Shown here in pieces: positions 1 to 12,208 of a DNA stretch of 64,000 bases. The position numbers were made by a program, and so were the translations under genes. The notes beneath the pieces were generated by a model that was not told where the DNA came from, ran no database searches, and saw only the letters and a list, made by a program, of their open reading frames with translations. This stretch comes from Adiantum capillus-veneris. Its lineage: Eukaryota; Streptophyta; Polypodiopsida; Polypodiales; Pteridaceae. The stretch is taken from the NCBI GenBank assembly GCA_014529385.2, contig CM043970.1, positions 43,039,279 to 43,103,278 on the forward strand, read 5' to 3'. How positions within the stretch are numbered: position 1 is the stretch's first letter; each line of letters opens with the position of its first letter.

Positions 1-243
1 CCTTGGTCCATGCTGGTGCACAGGATTCTGTTTTCAAAGCCCTCCCCTTTGCTTGATATGTTGTCCACCTCCTGCAAAGCCTTGCTAGCAGGCTGGTATT
101 CCTCTTCTCTTGTATCTCCCATCCTCTTTGCATTCTTCTTAATCTGATGAGGCTTGATCAACACTTTACACCTTCTTACCCTTACTATCCAATGCTATCG
201 ATTGATTGCTTTGGTGTTTATTTCATCCAAGGTTAGAGATGTA

Positions 244-480
244 CTAACATTTGTAATGTTCACAATTTTCTTGACTTACCTCCCTCACTGGGATAACATC
301 TTTTGATTCTTTAACCTCTTGTTTTACTGCTTCAGCCCTTTGAACAACCTTCTCGCTTGATCCTTCTTCTGTTATCTTCATCTTGACTTCTTTTGCAAGA
401 CCAATGAGACTTAGTGTGCGGCTGCAAATTGGTGGTGGGCGTAGGATAAGTGTAAGTGATGATTGTGGTGGTGGTTGCAT
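244..480 (-). other. Open frame downstream of RT-0 gag, unrecognised
   Basis: A 78-residue frame with a proline-rich start and a Lys/Glu-rich middle (many KEVK and AEAVKQEVKE-like steps). It lies where the region between gag and protease would be in RT-0 and is translated identically in unit 2 at 40784-41020. I do not recognise a domain; it may be a piece of a decayed polyprotein. Confidence 0.25.
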
Positions 481-818
481 TGATGGCTGTAGGACTTGAA
501 CTTGTTGGACTGGCTATGGTTGCACGGTTGGTGGTGGGATTTGAACATGTGGGATTGGTTGCCTGGGCGGCAATGGCCTCACTCTTTGTGGAGAAAAATC
601 TGGTTCTATCTTTCTCCTCTATTGAAGTTTTGCCTTCTTAGATGTGGGCAGTAATACATGCCATGGCCGGTTTTTCCATAATTTTAGCAGTGGTATTCTT
701 GGTTTCTCCTTCGTTGTCCTATCCCTTGATCTGGATTTCTGACAGGTGCATGCCCTTGCTGCACTAGATGCACAGATAAACTTTCAAGATGAGTAGTGAT
801 GTGACTCAACAGGTCTTG

Positions 819-1438
819 CTACTCTTTTGATGCCTCTTGTGGTTGAGTTCTCTGAGCGGCTGTTGCAGTCACTCGGGTTAGTCGGATTGAGCTCAATTCC
901 TCTGACTCATTCGATCTTGCTTGCATGTGCAACTTCTTGTGTTTAAGACGGGCTACTTCCACTGCCAACTCATACGTTGCAGGGAACCTCCCCTTCACCT
1001 TCACTTTAAGTGGCGACCATAGGCCAGCAATGAAACGGTCCTTCTTTAAGAAATTAGGCTCTCCTTTACCTTCCTCCAGTGAGATAACCCATTGCTCCCA
1101 CAAATCCACAAAATTGGATTTGTAAGTAGCATACTCTAGCAGACTTCCTTGCTTTGACTTTGTGAGCAACAACTGCCATAACTTTTCTGAGGTTGTGACT
1201 CCACCAAACCTCTTCACAAAGGCAACATGTAGTACATCCATGCATTCTTGGTAGCTTGGGGCAAAGCATTGTGCCAATACTTGGCCTCTATTTTCATCAG
1301 TAAAGGAAAAATTTGTATTCGTGAGGCATCATCATCCTTGTTGGAAACCACACAAGCGATATCAAAGTCATCCAGAAAATGGGTGGTGATGTCTTCTCCC
1401 TTTTTTCCACTGAATGTGGGAAAAGAGACACTTTCCAT
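819..1438 (-). pseudogene. RT-0 gag (Retrotrans_gag-like), frameshifted
   Basis: Starts at the ATG at 1438. The first 74 residues read FSGKKGEDITTHFLDDFD and IEAKYWHNALPQ, the opening of a retrotransposon capsid domain. The second part, in another frame (1277-819), continues with the family pattern of a Trp/Phe/Leu-rich helix bundle (WQLLLTKSKQGSLLEYATYK, DRFIAGLWSPLKVKV). The frames switch near 1215-1277, so the gene carries a frameshift, shared with unit 2. Downstream at about 640-690 a zinc knuckle of the CCHC type is recognisable (YGKTGHGMYYC) but has lost its second Cys and contains a stop. Gag would package element RNA in cytoplasmic particles. The product is not functional as it stands. 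Confidence 0.7.
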
Positions 1439-1847
1439 GGTGATAGATCAATGAGCAAGAAATTACAAACCTTTAAAAAAAATAAAAAAAATAAAAATGA
1501 AAAAAAAAATATAATCACAGGGTTGGGTAGCAGCTCATAGTGGCTTTCTTACAGGGTTGGGTGGATATATTTAAAACAGGATAAAAATGGTTCAGTAATC
1601 AAGAAGGGGCAAGATGATGGGATGTGGAGATCTTAGGATTTCATCAAGCATTTTTGCTCCGAATAGGAAAACAATCTTTTGGTGGTAGAATATTTTCCTA
1701 TCAATATATATGTTTACATGCATGTGTTGCAAGAAACGAAAAGGAAACACCTCTGGCCTATTGTTATTATCCATGTCGGGTGTAGGAAACTAATTGCTTA
1801 GAGTTGCATACCTTAAGTGTTGAAGGTAACACCTTCACCACATGCCT

Positions 1848-2191
1848 CTACCTCCTGTTGAAGTCCGCACAATCCTCCACATTAGGTTCAAAATAGACTG
1901 GGCAAGAAGAGTCTACCTCAATCGGCTTTCCATTTTGCATGCGGAAGTGGCGCTTGGGTGGTCGCACTTCACTTGAACTCTCTAGGCCTAGAGAGAGCGT
2001 AAGCCCACTTGCGTCCCCAAATGCTTTAGGCTTTGTGGCTTGGAATTTGTGGTTGATGTAGTTGATGACTCTTCTTGGACCATTAGAGAAAAAACACTTA
2101 GTGCTACACAAAATCTGACTATCGTGAGAGTGCTGCAGTTCTCAAAATCAAAACTCACCATTCTTTCTTCACCTACTCTATCGGCACTCAT
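1848..2191 (-). pseudogene. RT-0 leader ORF, frameshifted in unit 1
   Basis: Counterpart of the 114-residue unit 2 ORF at 42391-42735. In unit 1 a base change/indel near 2015 (CCCC against CACC context) splits it into two overlapping frames, 2191-1988 and 2111-1848. It lies between the primer-binding site and gag. No known domain; it has a Ser/Thr-rich middle and a C-terminal part rich in charged residues. Confidence 0.35.
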
Positions 2192-2473
2192 TGACAGAAT
2201 GCTTTGGTTGACGATAGTGACGACATTTCATAGCCCTCCCACTTGATGCTCTTGATTTGCGGTTAGCACAAGCAATGCAAGATGGGGAGCTTACCTCTTG
2301 GATATTGACGACACTACAACATGGTAGTAGTATTTCAATGAAGGCGGTCAGTGTTTCTTCAATCTTCTCCTCCTCCGTTTCCCAATTGGAGAATTCTTGT
2401 AGTCATTCGTCCATGCTCCATGATGTGTGTTGTTTTATACATTGTAAATTGGAGGTTTTCAAGAAGCCCTCCT

Positions 2474-2489
2474 TAGTGGGGGCACCAAA
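2474..2489 (-). promoter_or_regulatory. RT-0 primer-binding site candidate and 5' LTR edge
   Basis: On the minus strand a sequence ending CGCTCATCA is followed by TTTGGTGCCCCCAC. An LTR ends in CA and is followed by a tRNA-complementary TGG(T)-type primer site, so 2490 is the likely inner edge of the 5' LTR. The upper end of that LTR is unresolved because a fold-back element starts at 2802. A minus-strand TATAAATATT at about 2745-2755 could be the LTR promoter. Confidence 0.45.
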
Positions 2490-2646
2490 TGATGAGCGCA
2501 AAGTGCGACACGCACCCCGACGGCATCAAACATCGGGAGCCGATGCATGCCGAGCTGGCCAGCATGAAATGAACAGGGGGAACCACCTAGCTTTGAGCGG
2601 CCAAGGACATGGACAACAGTGAATTGGAATAGCACAAACACTACAC

Positions 2647-2692
2647 TACACACACACACTCACACACACACACACAGACACACACACACAGA
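2647..2692. repeat. (AC)n microsatellite, interrupted
   Basis: Interrupted AC/CA run inside the presumed RT-0 LTR. The unit 2 copy (43189-43248) is longer and uninterrupted. Confidence 0.9.
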
Positions 2693-2801
2693 AAGCGAGA
2701 CGTAGGTGATGAAAACCCCTTGGGATGTGAGGGAAACTTGATTCAAAGCAATATTTATAGAAACCTTAGCTTCGACGAGATGACGACTATGGTGATAGAG
2801 A

Positions 2802-3825
2802 CATTAGGAGATTTCGGAGGTCTTTTGGAGGGCCTTTTGGAAGAGAGAGGAAAATAAGCTCCTCTAATGAGAGAAGAGCCTACGTTACGTAGAAAAATAG
2901 ATCGATATTAACAAAAATATAAAAGGTGTCCCTCTCCTCATTTAATAATCTAGTGGTCCTTGAAGACGATCACTCTCTTTTATTTAATACGAGCACCTTT
3001 TTCAGAAGGTAGATGCGGTGCATTTGATACGGCTTACGTCATCACTAGAACTCAAAAATTCACAAAACTATCAAGTGGTGGAAGATTTTGAAACTTTTGA
3101 TATTGTCAATTCGTCTGGAACGCCCAATTATCCTAGAAATGAATGTCCAATTTCCTCGCTCCGACATCCAAAGAGGCAAAAAATGTCAAAAACCCCTAAA
3201 AGAACATTTTACTAACAGCGCGCGAGGGGGCATTCGAAAATTTTGGAATGCCCCCTCACGCGCCGTTAGTAAAAAGCCCCTTTTTTCCTCTTTTTAGGGA
3301 GCTTTTTTAGAGGAAAATGTCAAAAAACCTCTAAAAAGGGGCTTTCTTGAAAGATAAGTGTCCAAAAATCACTAAAAAGAGCTTTGTACTAATGGCGCGC
3401 AGGGGAGCATTCTAGAATTTTAGAATGCCTCCTCGCGCGCCTTAAGTAAAAAGCCCATTTTTTGGGGTTTTTTGACATTTTTTGCCTCTCCGGATGTCGG
3501 AATGAGACAAGTAGACATTCGTTTTTAGGGTGGTGTCAAAAGCCACAAAATATATCACTATTTGATAGTTTGTGACTTTTCAACTTTCAGTGATGACGTA
3601 AGCTGCATTGAATGCGCCGCACCTGCCTCCTGGAAAAGACGCTCGCATTAAATAAAAAAGTGACCGTTTTCAAAGACGATTGGGAATATAAATCTACTTT
3701 TTAGAGTGTCTGGTTGTCCTTTTGGATGTACTCACAAGGTGCAAGTGCATTTAAAAAAAGGTTTCTAGAGAGAGAAATACAATTTCTTACAAGGCCCTCC
3801 AAATGAGCTCCGAAATTTTCTAATG
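2802..3825. mobile_element. Fold-back (long inverted repeat) element, unit 1
   Basis: The two halves are imperfect reverse complements over about 500 bp each, centred near 3320. Matching landmarks are CATTAGGAGATTTCGG at the left edge against its complement at 3811-3825, the segment with CTTACGTCATCACT at about 3030 against AGTGATGACGTAAGC at about 3590, and the ATCC/GACATC segments at 3165 and 3490. Each half also holds its own hairpin, at 3213-3270 and 3391-3447, with stems GGGGGCATTC/GAATGCCCCC and similar. No coding potential. It is of the fold-back or long-TIR (Mutator-like) type; family unknown. A target duplication was not identified. Confidence 0.65.
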
Positions 3826-4996
3826 GATAAAAAGAGAGATAGATAGATAGTGAGCCTATAGTGACTTCTCTAGAGGTGACTCATAAGCTGTATAGTGAAC
3901 CTATAGTGACTTCTCTAGATAGATAGATAGTGAGCCTAGAGGTGACTTCTCTACTCTCATGACTGTGTGGCGACCCTTGGAGTCAAGGTGTGTACATGGA
4001 TTCTTTCTCATAGTGCTAATTCCCAAAATGCTGCACTAAAACCCCCTCTCTCTTGATGCAAGTGTTGCAAGTCCCCTCACCAAAATGCTACCAGATACTG
4101 ACCCCCCAGTGCCCTTTTATAGGAGCATACTACATTAGGTTAGGATAATCTGATTGGGTTAGGGCCCTAATAAAGAGAGACAAAGCAAGGAGTTGGGTCC
4201 CAGATGGTTGACCCTTGCTTTCTCTTAGGAATTTTTTTTAAAATGATATCTCCTAGGTAGGCCTTTGTGACCATCACCTAGAGAGAGGTGACAATTTACA
4301 ATGGGTTTTTTATACAAGATTTTTGACTGGAAATCGGAAAATAATAATACCCTATAGATTTTACTGTGGAAATGCCTCATAGATGAGATGCTAGCGAATG
4401 GTGGGCCTCACTGGTGCATCGGTGTAGTGCGTTTGCCAGTTTTGGGGTGCATACCTTTGACGTCACTTCTTGATTTGATGTGGCTATCGCGTGACTTGGC
4501 CGTTTTTTTCTTTGAGCGTCGATGTTGATTCTTTCGTTTTTTAATTTTTATGTATGTGTATGGCGTACGTGTACTGTTTGAATATGTAAGTAATTGTGTA
4601 TATGAGTGTGTATGTACTATGGGGTTGTATGTGTGTGTGTAAGTGTGTGTAGGTGTGGGCCGGCAAGAGGGTGTGTTGGAACGAGATAAAGGGGGGAGAT
4701 ATTATTGTAGTTGTTTTTTTTTAAAATTTTTGTGCTGGCTGCTTATGTGCAAGGTAAAAAGATGAAGGAGATAGAGAGGGAGGAGAACGAGAGGGTGCGG
4801 GTGTGTGTGTGTGTGTGGCAAGGTAAGGGTGTGTGTGTGTATAGGTAGAGAGAGAGAGGAAAAAGGTTGCGTCCGCGGGTTGCTTACACACATAGAGAGC
4901 ACGAGAGAGAGACAGACGTAGAGGAGAGATGGGGAGCTTAGTGCCGACCGGGGGGGGGGAGTGGGTGAGGATTTGGGAAGTGTGTGTGTGGGTGTG

Positions 4997-5000
<4 letters not shown>

Positions 5001-5050
<50 letters not shown>
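5001..5050. repeat. (GA)n microsatellite
   Basis: About 25 GA units. The unit 2 copy at 45517-45613 is nearly twice as long. Confidence 0.95.
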
Positions 5051-5054
<4 letters not shown>

Positions 5055-5177
5055 CAGCTGCTGGTTTGGGTTGCTTGGCATGACAAGAAACACGAGGGGG
5101 AGAAAGAGAGAGTCAACGGGGTGGGAGAAGGTGAGGGAGTAGCGGGCTAGTGGGGGAATGAGGGTGAGGGTGAAGGG

Positions 5178-5208
5178 GTGTGTGTGTGTGTGTGTGTAGG
5201 TAACGGGA

Positions 5209-5284
<76 letters not shown>
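5178..5284. repeat. (GT)n and (GA)n microsatellites
   Basis: A GT run at 5178-5197 followed after a short spacer by a GA run at 5211-5284. The unit 2 pair at 45744-45840 has a longer GT and a shorter GA tract. Confidence 0.95.
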
Positions 5285-5288
<4 letters not shown>

Positions 5289-7963
5289 GTTGACAGATCT
5301 GAGCAGGAGAAAGAGGAGCCGTCCTCTGGTGATAATGGAGGATTGTGGCCAAGGGCGGCCCACTGTGGGCAAGAATAGAAGGGGTGGTGGTAAATGTAAA
5401 AAAAAATTTATTTATTATTTTCTTGGTATTGTGCTCCTTCTCGATTGGGGTCGGTTCTTGCAGCCGCGGTTTTGAAAACTGGTCGTCACCTCCTCTCCAT
5501 TGGAAAACCCCAAATCCTTAAGCCTTTCCTAGCTGTGTGATTAATCCTTTTTGCGGAAGCAAGAGGTAAAGCCTAAACCCTATCTTGAGAAGAATTTCTT
5601 GATCATTCATATTCCATTGCATGAGCATTTTTAACGATACTAGTATAGGAATTTCACAAATTACTCTTAGACCATCATTCATCAAAGGAATCTACTCTTG
5701 CATAAATCATCATTTAATCTTGCACAATCAATTAAAGGAAGTTTTACATTATTTGTCTTAAAAATCACGAGTTGATGTATTCTAAATGTTAGTGTTTACT
5801 ACTCATGGTACACACTTAAGCAAAGGTCATTGTTTAGAGAATATATATGCATTGTTCATTTCAAGTTTGTCTAGTTTCAAGTTTATTTTGCAACTAAAAA
5901 CAAGGGGGGAGTAAGGGGATAGCTTCACATATGTTGTGACCGTGTTGCTTGAACACAAAACTCCCATCACTTTCATGGAGATTCCCCATGGATGGTAAAT
6001 GATGCAAAAGAATACAAATGAGATTCGCCCAAGACGGGGTTAACTTGAAACTTACGTCGAGACAAAACTTTACACTCCAAAGAAACTCGTTGTATTTCTT
6101 AAGGTCTTCTTTGAGTAGAGACTAAAAGGAAATAGGAACTAAGGGATTATAACTCAAGAAACTCACTCTAAATTTCAACTAGGATGAAAAACTTTATCGA
6201 GAAGATTTGACGTGGATAGCCGTAGCATAACATACAAGATCTAAGTGTGAACTTCTCTTACATGTTTACCATTTGTCTATGTTTTTGAGCTAGGATTCAT
6301 TCCTTACCCTAGATATAACCTTGGGTCTATGTTTTGAGCTCGAATTCATTCATTACCCTAGAAATAAGATTGAATGGGAGTGAGTCTCAACTAGGTGGTA
6401 GGGACCAGCGGATGCGTCTGGAAATCGGCCTAGTCTGGATAGGCTTGATGCCGACGAAAAAATGGAGGAAGGAAAAATGGATCCATGAAAGGAGCAAGAT
6501 AAGGGAGGAGGATGTGATTTAATTAAGGATCTCTTCTAATTATTTGGTAAAAAGGAACTTTGGAAAGGCTAGGAACCTAAATGGGCTATTCCACAATTGT
6601 CCTCATCAGTCGAACCTTAGTCGAACCTTTCTTGTGCTTATTGGATTATTGATTTCAAGGGAATCTAGAGTAGATTATTTTTGTAAGTATTCTCCCCACA
6701 AGATAAAGAAAGATAAGAATTGGAAATAGTGTCAATGCACCGCCTCCACACGTAGCGGAGGATACAAGATACCCCATTCTTGGGACGAGGATAGGGATAT
6801 TCCTGGGGGAGTATATGTGATTTCTTGAAAGATAACTAAATAATTTTACTAATACTAAAGCAAAAAGGAAGTAAAATATTCTATAAAGGAAGAAGGTGGA
6901 AACGACCTGATAAATGCACACTTGCAAGGGTATGCAACAGTTTGCATGCTGCTTTCAAATTCTTGAAATGTTTTCTTGGTTTGACGTGATTGGAATATTG
7001 TTTTCTAGTATCATAGTACTACCTTGGGAAGGTGCATTTATCAAATGGCTCGATGGGTGGGTGGATTTGGAGGGTTAATTTGTTGGCCGAAAAGTTGAAC
7101 CCAATTTTATGTTGCCATTAAGTTAAGTAAAAAAGAGGGATAAGGGATTGAGATCTACAGAGCGAGAATAAAACTTGTGAACGTGGGCTTTGTGTAGCTA
7201 TTAAATACACTCATCTTAGGGGAATGCTTTGATGCCTGTGCTCGGCCATAAACGAGAAAAAAGCGTCACTGACCTTGAACCAAAGGTGAACTAGAGAACA
7301 CCGACCTGTTGACCCTGGAAGAATGAGTTCACATTTAGTTACTGACTTCCATTGGAAATTTCAAAGCAATAAGGAAAGATGGGTGAAAGCATGTTAACTT
7401 GTCATGCTTTTTCATGTCCCAGACAATGCTAACTAGCACAATTTTGACATATGCTAACTAGTACAATAACTTGAGCTACATCTCCAAGATCTATGACATA
7501 TGATATATCAATAGAAAGCACTTGAAACAAGGAATCCAAATGTACAACCTCCGATAAATTTTGATATTATTTGTAAAAAATTTACCGGATGCCCAACTTT
7601 TTGAAGGTATGCTAACTAGCACAAAAAGCGTGACAGGTTAACATGCTTTCACCCAGATATTTCAGAGTTAAGGGTTTCATAAGAGAAAAGTCAATGTCAT
7701 CACCCCTTTGAGTTGGCATAAAAGAGCGAGAAGAGTCATGTATTGGCATAGGTAAAGTTATTATAATTGGTAGCCCTCAGAGTCCACCACCTGTTTCCCC
7801 TTATCTAAGGGTCTAGGTTTCGTGGAGGTGGTAGGGGTGGTGGATGCCTAGTTCCCTGCATGAGAGGGGGGTTGGGGTTTGCTAGCTTGAAGAGTTGACT
7901 TATAGCAACCATGGGGGGAATCATATTCAAGAGAATCCCCTTAGGAAGGGGATACAGACCTAT

Positions 7964-8752
7964 CTAGGCTAGCTGAGGGGGTTTTGCCAAAGATCTTCTC
8001 TTTGGGCACCATTTTCTTGCTACCCGGGAAGGAGCATATGAGTTCAACAGTACCTTTAGCCAAAGTGGGATAGCTTTAGAGAAATTCCCCAAATGTCCAC
8101 AGTGGTAGCATGAGCCACCCAAATTTCCCCATTTCAAATAAATGACTAACTGCCCTACAGACTCCAGGTCAATGTCCATAGTGTTAGGCATAACTTGGTC
8201 AGTATTCCACATCACATAGGCCCTATTCCTATTGGGACAATTAATAGCTTTTGTAACAATATTTTACTGAGCTTCGAAGGCACCTAAGTCCTTGCTATAG
8301 GGCCAAAGAAATGCAGGTAGACCTACAAAGTCCACCCAAACCAGACATTTGGAGAGCAATTCTTCTTTTATTTGCTTGACAGGAGACTGCATGGACCACT
8401 TGTCCACAGAGGATAATGGTGGAGGCCAATTGAAAGGCTTTTTGGTCTTCTTTTGAGAGAAATAGGACTTCATACAACCCTAAACCATTTTAGAAAACCT
8501 CATCATTCACGGCTCATTGAAATCCTTGATTCAAGAAGCCTACGATCTCATTCAGAGCAAGCAGTTTCTCTGTGAAGTACAAAACTATGGCCCTTGCCTT
8601 AAATGTAGAAACCTGGACAAGGACAGTCTGTGCAGGGATAGTTACCTTGTGTGCAGTCCCTTAATCTGCAGGTCGGAGGTTAGAGTATCATCAAAACATG
8701 CAATAACATCAGAAGCAGAAAAGACATCATTTTCAGACATGGAAGGGTCCAT
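7964..8752 (-). pseudogene. DUF4283/zinc-knuckle protein (plant LINE ORF1-like), decayed
   Basis: A start at 8752 opens a frame beginning MDPSMSENDVFSASDV. After frame changes, 8473-8264 shows the DUF4283 signature (KCLVWVDFVGLPAFLWPYSK, where family members have a Val-Trp-Val-x-Leu-Pro-x-Leu-Pro-x-x-x-Trp-like pattern). After a TAA stop near 8262 the frame continues through RNRAYVMWNTDQV to a zinc knuckle CYHCGHLGNFSKAIP, in which the His and last Cys are replaced. The DUF4283 plus CCHC order is typical of ORF1 of plant L1-type LINEs and of domesticated relatives. No ORF2 (endonuclease/RT) is next to it. At least one stop and two frame changes make it non-functional. The identification is by pattern, not by search. 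Confidence 0.6.
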
Positions 8753-8929
8753 GGTATCTCCCTAGGGTTAAGGCAGAACGCGTTAGGGAGTGCCATGGGG
8801 ACAAAAAGATCAAAAGAGGATCCAAGAGGGGGTGGTTAAGCCAGAGCAAAATGAGAAGGACGGTGCATGAGCCGAGAATCACCACAACAATGTAGACCTG
8901 AGAAGGGGCAGATCGCGGCAGCTTCATCT

Positions 8930-8974
8930 CTTTTCTCTCTCTCTCTCTCTCTCTCTCCACTCTCTCTCTCTCTA
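8930..8974. repeat. (CT)n microsatellite
   Basis: CT run with one interruption just upstream of the DUF4283-like gene on its strand; the unit 2 counterpart is 49491-49526. Confidence 0.9.
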
Positions 8975-9679
8975 CCCTGACATTAGGAAGAGAACGGGAT
9001 CCAAGAGGACCTGTTTATTTAGCAGTTTAAGGAAGTCAAAGCTTTAGTATTAAGAAAGCAATCAAAGGACAGATTTTAAGTTCAAACAGGAAAAACGACT
9101 AGTTTATTTGAATTCAAATTTTCCCCCCAAAATAAAATTTAAAATCTAACTGAAAAACTATATCACGTAACATATCTACGAAAAGAGCTTGGCATGTAGA
9201 TTATAGATCTATAATCTCCACTCAAATCAGAGATCGTATATAGGAGTTATGGAGGTCAAAAATCATAAAGTTCTCCCTCCTTTTTTGAGGGGAAAAAGTG
9301 CATTTGTACACCTCTCTTACACACCCACCATTCTTGCACACATGGCATGCACCTATTCGTCAAAATGTTAATCACCTCCATAATCTCATGGAAAATAAAG
9401 AGGTCCTCCTAGATATCATCCTCTTCTTAATGTGTGTCCAACCTTGCCGGCCTCTCCCAGTATTGCATGGCAAGGCTCTTCTACAACATCCTCGTGATCC
9501 AAGCAGAAGGATAGCCATACCCCACAATGTGAGACAGAGGAGGCTCACTGACCCTAGCCAATTTTGAAATAGCTTGGCCCTAGAGACCATGTGCAACATT
9601 TTTAGTTGTTGCATGGGCTATGGCCTTTCCTCTCTCCATCAAGTTTTGTCATTGCAGGTGGCGTGGGTTCAGGTTATTG

Positions 9680-9792
<113 letters not shown>

Positions 9793-9958
9793 GGCTATAA
9801 CCATACCCTGGGGGCCTGACCTTGCGACTAACTGTGAGGGAATAACCTCTCCACACCCCTCCACCCATCTACAAGGATGTGCTTGACGAGGGTAGCAAAA
9901 CAATAGGCTACTCAAGGGATAAGAGGGTGTAGGCCAATTGCGCATCCAAATACATGTT

Positions 9959-9974
9959 TGTGTGTGTGTGTGTG
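9959..9974. repeat. Short (GT)n tract
   Basis: About eight GT units; expanded to about 15 in unit 2 (50517-50546). Confidence 0.85.
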
Positions 9975-10124
9975 CTTGTACTCAGACATAGACAGATAGT
10001 CTTGAATCATTTTGACCTCTATCATGGTCCAAGGTAATGTGAAGCTCTGAAATGTGGTAGAATCAAATATAGTAAAATGTCTAGCATTCCACAAAAAAGA
10101 AAGCATACAGACTCTCAGTGAGAG

Positions 10125-10130
<6 letters not shown>

Positions 10131-10170
<40 letters not shown>
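10131..10170. repeat. (CT)n microsatellite
   Basis: About 20 CT units; slightly shorter in unit 2 (50700-50733). Confidence 0.95.
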
Positions 10171-10174
<4 letters not shown>

Positions 10175-12101
10175 CATCCGCTCCGCCGGTTAACAAGTTG
10201 GTAAATTCAGTCACACCCTCCATTGAAGAAATGGCTTCATGACTGTGAAGGGAATGAGCTTCTTCAAATTTTGACATGAAAAATAGGAGAATTTCATGTT
10301 GGCTTAGAAAATCTATTTGTCTAGCCTTGTGTGAAACCCTCCATGGAGTCAAAATAGGGTTAGGGTTCAAAATAGGGTCACCATTAACCGGGCCATTAAC
10401 CTCACAATACTTTAATTCCTTCTAGGATTTTAATTCAAAGTGAATAATTTTAAAACTTGACCTTTTTTTCACACGTCTACACTCACAATTAGATTTTCCA
10501 CCAAGTAGCACTAAAAAGGATATTGGAGCTTGAAAGTCCATTAGGGAGGCCAATGTTAATTGAGAAGTCCCTTCTTGGATATTTCTCTGTTACCTGTCTT
10601 CCTCTCCTTCTCCCTCAAATTTAAAATTTTCCAGCTTTGAGCCTCTATGGATTCAATGTACACATCAAATTCCCACTTCCAAAAGAGTGTGGATCACCAC
10701 ATGACAGCCTTCTTCTTTGTTATCTATGTGCAAAGGCAATGCCCTTTTTGAGGATCTTTCTTTTGTACCTCTCTGTAATGGCAACCTCAAAAGTCCTTCT
10801 TATGGTGATGCCTTAGATGACGGCCATGGTAGTGTCGACGATGCTGGTCTCAAGTTCCGAGATGCACCGTGGGGAACATTTTGATTGTCCCTTTGGCATA
10901 CACAACTTGACAAGGTAATGGGGAAAGAGTTTGCAGGCCCTATCACTCTACCATTGAGGTCAAGTATGAAGCCTAGCATAACAAAGATGGGCTTTTTAAT
11001 TTATAAGTGTGGTGTCTACGCTCCTAAATGCATACCTTATCACACATTATTATGCCTCTACAATGGCTTTAGGAATCTATATTTTTTTTGCCAAGCTTTC
11101 TTCATCCCAATAAAGTGTGTCATCCCCTCACATCTCATTACTATTTGGAATGCAATTATCCTATTTATAAAATGAAATGAGTGGCCATCCATGTGGCTGC
11201 AAATCTATGACATTATCTATAGATCTATATCTACACTAAAATGACAGAGGCGAGGCAGCTATGCTTCTGAATTGCTAACCTTAGCATCAATTGCACTACC
11301 ACCTTGGCATATCCTTGCATTGGCATGCCACCTTAGCGCCACATTGTGGCCGCTTTTGTTGTTTGCAAGTTGTTGCACTAGGCTGTATACAATCTTTGAG
11401 GGTTTGCCTTGACATTGATATGTAGGGACGCACCCACCCTTGGCATTCGTTGAGCTACGAGATGCTCCTACTCACGACAGGCTACTTGAAATGTGCTACT
11501 TAATTGCCACCGCCCTTCGCTTTGCAATATCCCTATTCCAAGTTACAACCCAACTCTGTGTGATTTAAAAATGTAGTTTTAAAATAGAAGTATAGTTTGC
11601 ATGTGTCGTTGAAAAATGAGTAATGTATTTAATAAATAGATATAGAAAAAACATTGACAGAGTATTTTAGGTTTATGTGCAAAGAGAAGTTATATACATT
11701 GAACTCAGGAGTTACGACGAGTTTCTTCCTTAAAAGAAAAACCAAATTCCATGAATGAATTAAGTGCAAATAGAAAGATATGACAAAGGAGATTGGATTA
11801 CACAATATGAATGGAAGTGACAATGTCAAAAGAGATTGCATCCTCATTGCTGGAGGCAATGACTAGAGCCATCACTATGAAGAAGATGATTACACACGTA
11901 GCACGTAGCAGCGACAATGGGAAGGGCTAGCTCTCCCCAAGGAGTTTTTGAGCCTTGTCAGTGGTCTCGGGATCATTGGCAGCTACCCTCACCTGCAACA
12001 AATGTTATAGAAGAGGAATATTAATAATTAGAGCAGAAGCATGGGGCTTAAAAGTATATATTGCACAGAGTAGTGGCATTGGAAGGTGAGACAAAGACAG
12101 C

Positions 12102-12208
<107 letters not shown>

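Larger units (their letters stand above)
1..2489 (-). mobile_element. Ty3-type LTR retrotransposon RT-0, internal 5' part, unit 1
   Basis: A minus-strand element whose 5' LTR edge lies at 2490, followed downstream (toward lower coordinates) by a primer-binding-like stretch, a leader ORF, a gag gene and a degenerate zinc knuckle. It leaves the window at position 1 before any protease or RT is reached. The minus strand of 1-124 is one open frame and may be the continuation of the polyprotein. Assignment to Ty3/gypsy rests on the gag type only. Confidence 0.6.
3826..7963. other. Non-coding stretch with short repeats
   Basis: No convincing gene. At 3836-3960 there is a local duplication of a GATA-rich motif and of GTGACTTCTCTAGA, simpler in unit 2. 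From 4560 to 5290 the strand is purine/GT-rich with GT and GA microsatellites. From 5400 to 7960 the sequence is ordinary AT-rich DNA with only short chance ORFs. At 7390-7660 the phrase ATGCTAACTAGCACAA occurs several times, a small local repeat of unknown meaning. Confidence 0.6.

Noticed and set aside
2647-2692. A CRISPR-like array or tandem gene array
   Set aside because: The repeats here are dinucleotide microsatellites, and no direct repeats with unique spacers of even size occur anywhere in the window.
4938-5372. Open frames encoding long (Leu-Ser)n, (Arg-Glu)n and (Thr-His)n stretches here and at 9606-9945, 12005-12396, 37681-38039, 45393-46241, 50127-50578 and 52588-53008
   Set aside because: They are translations of GA/CT and GT/AC microsatellites, open in several frames at once, with no conserved flanking protein.
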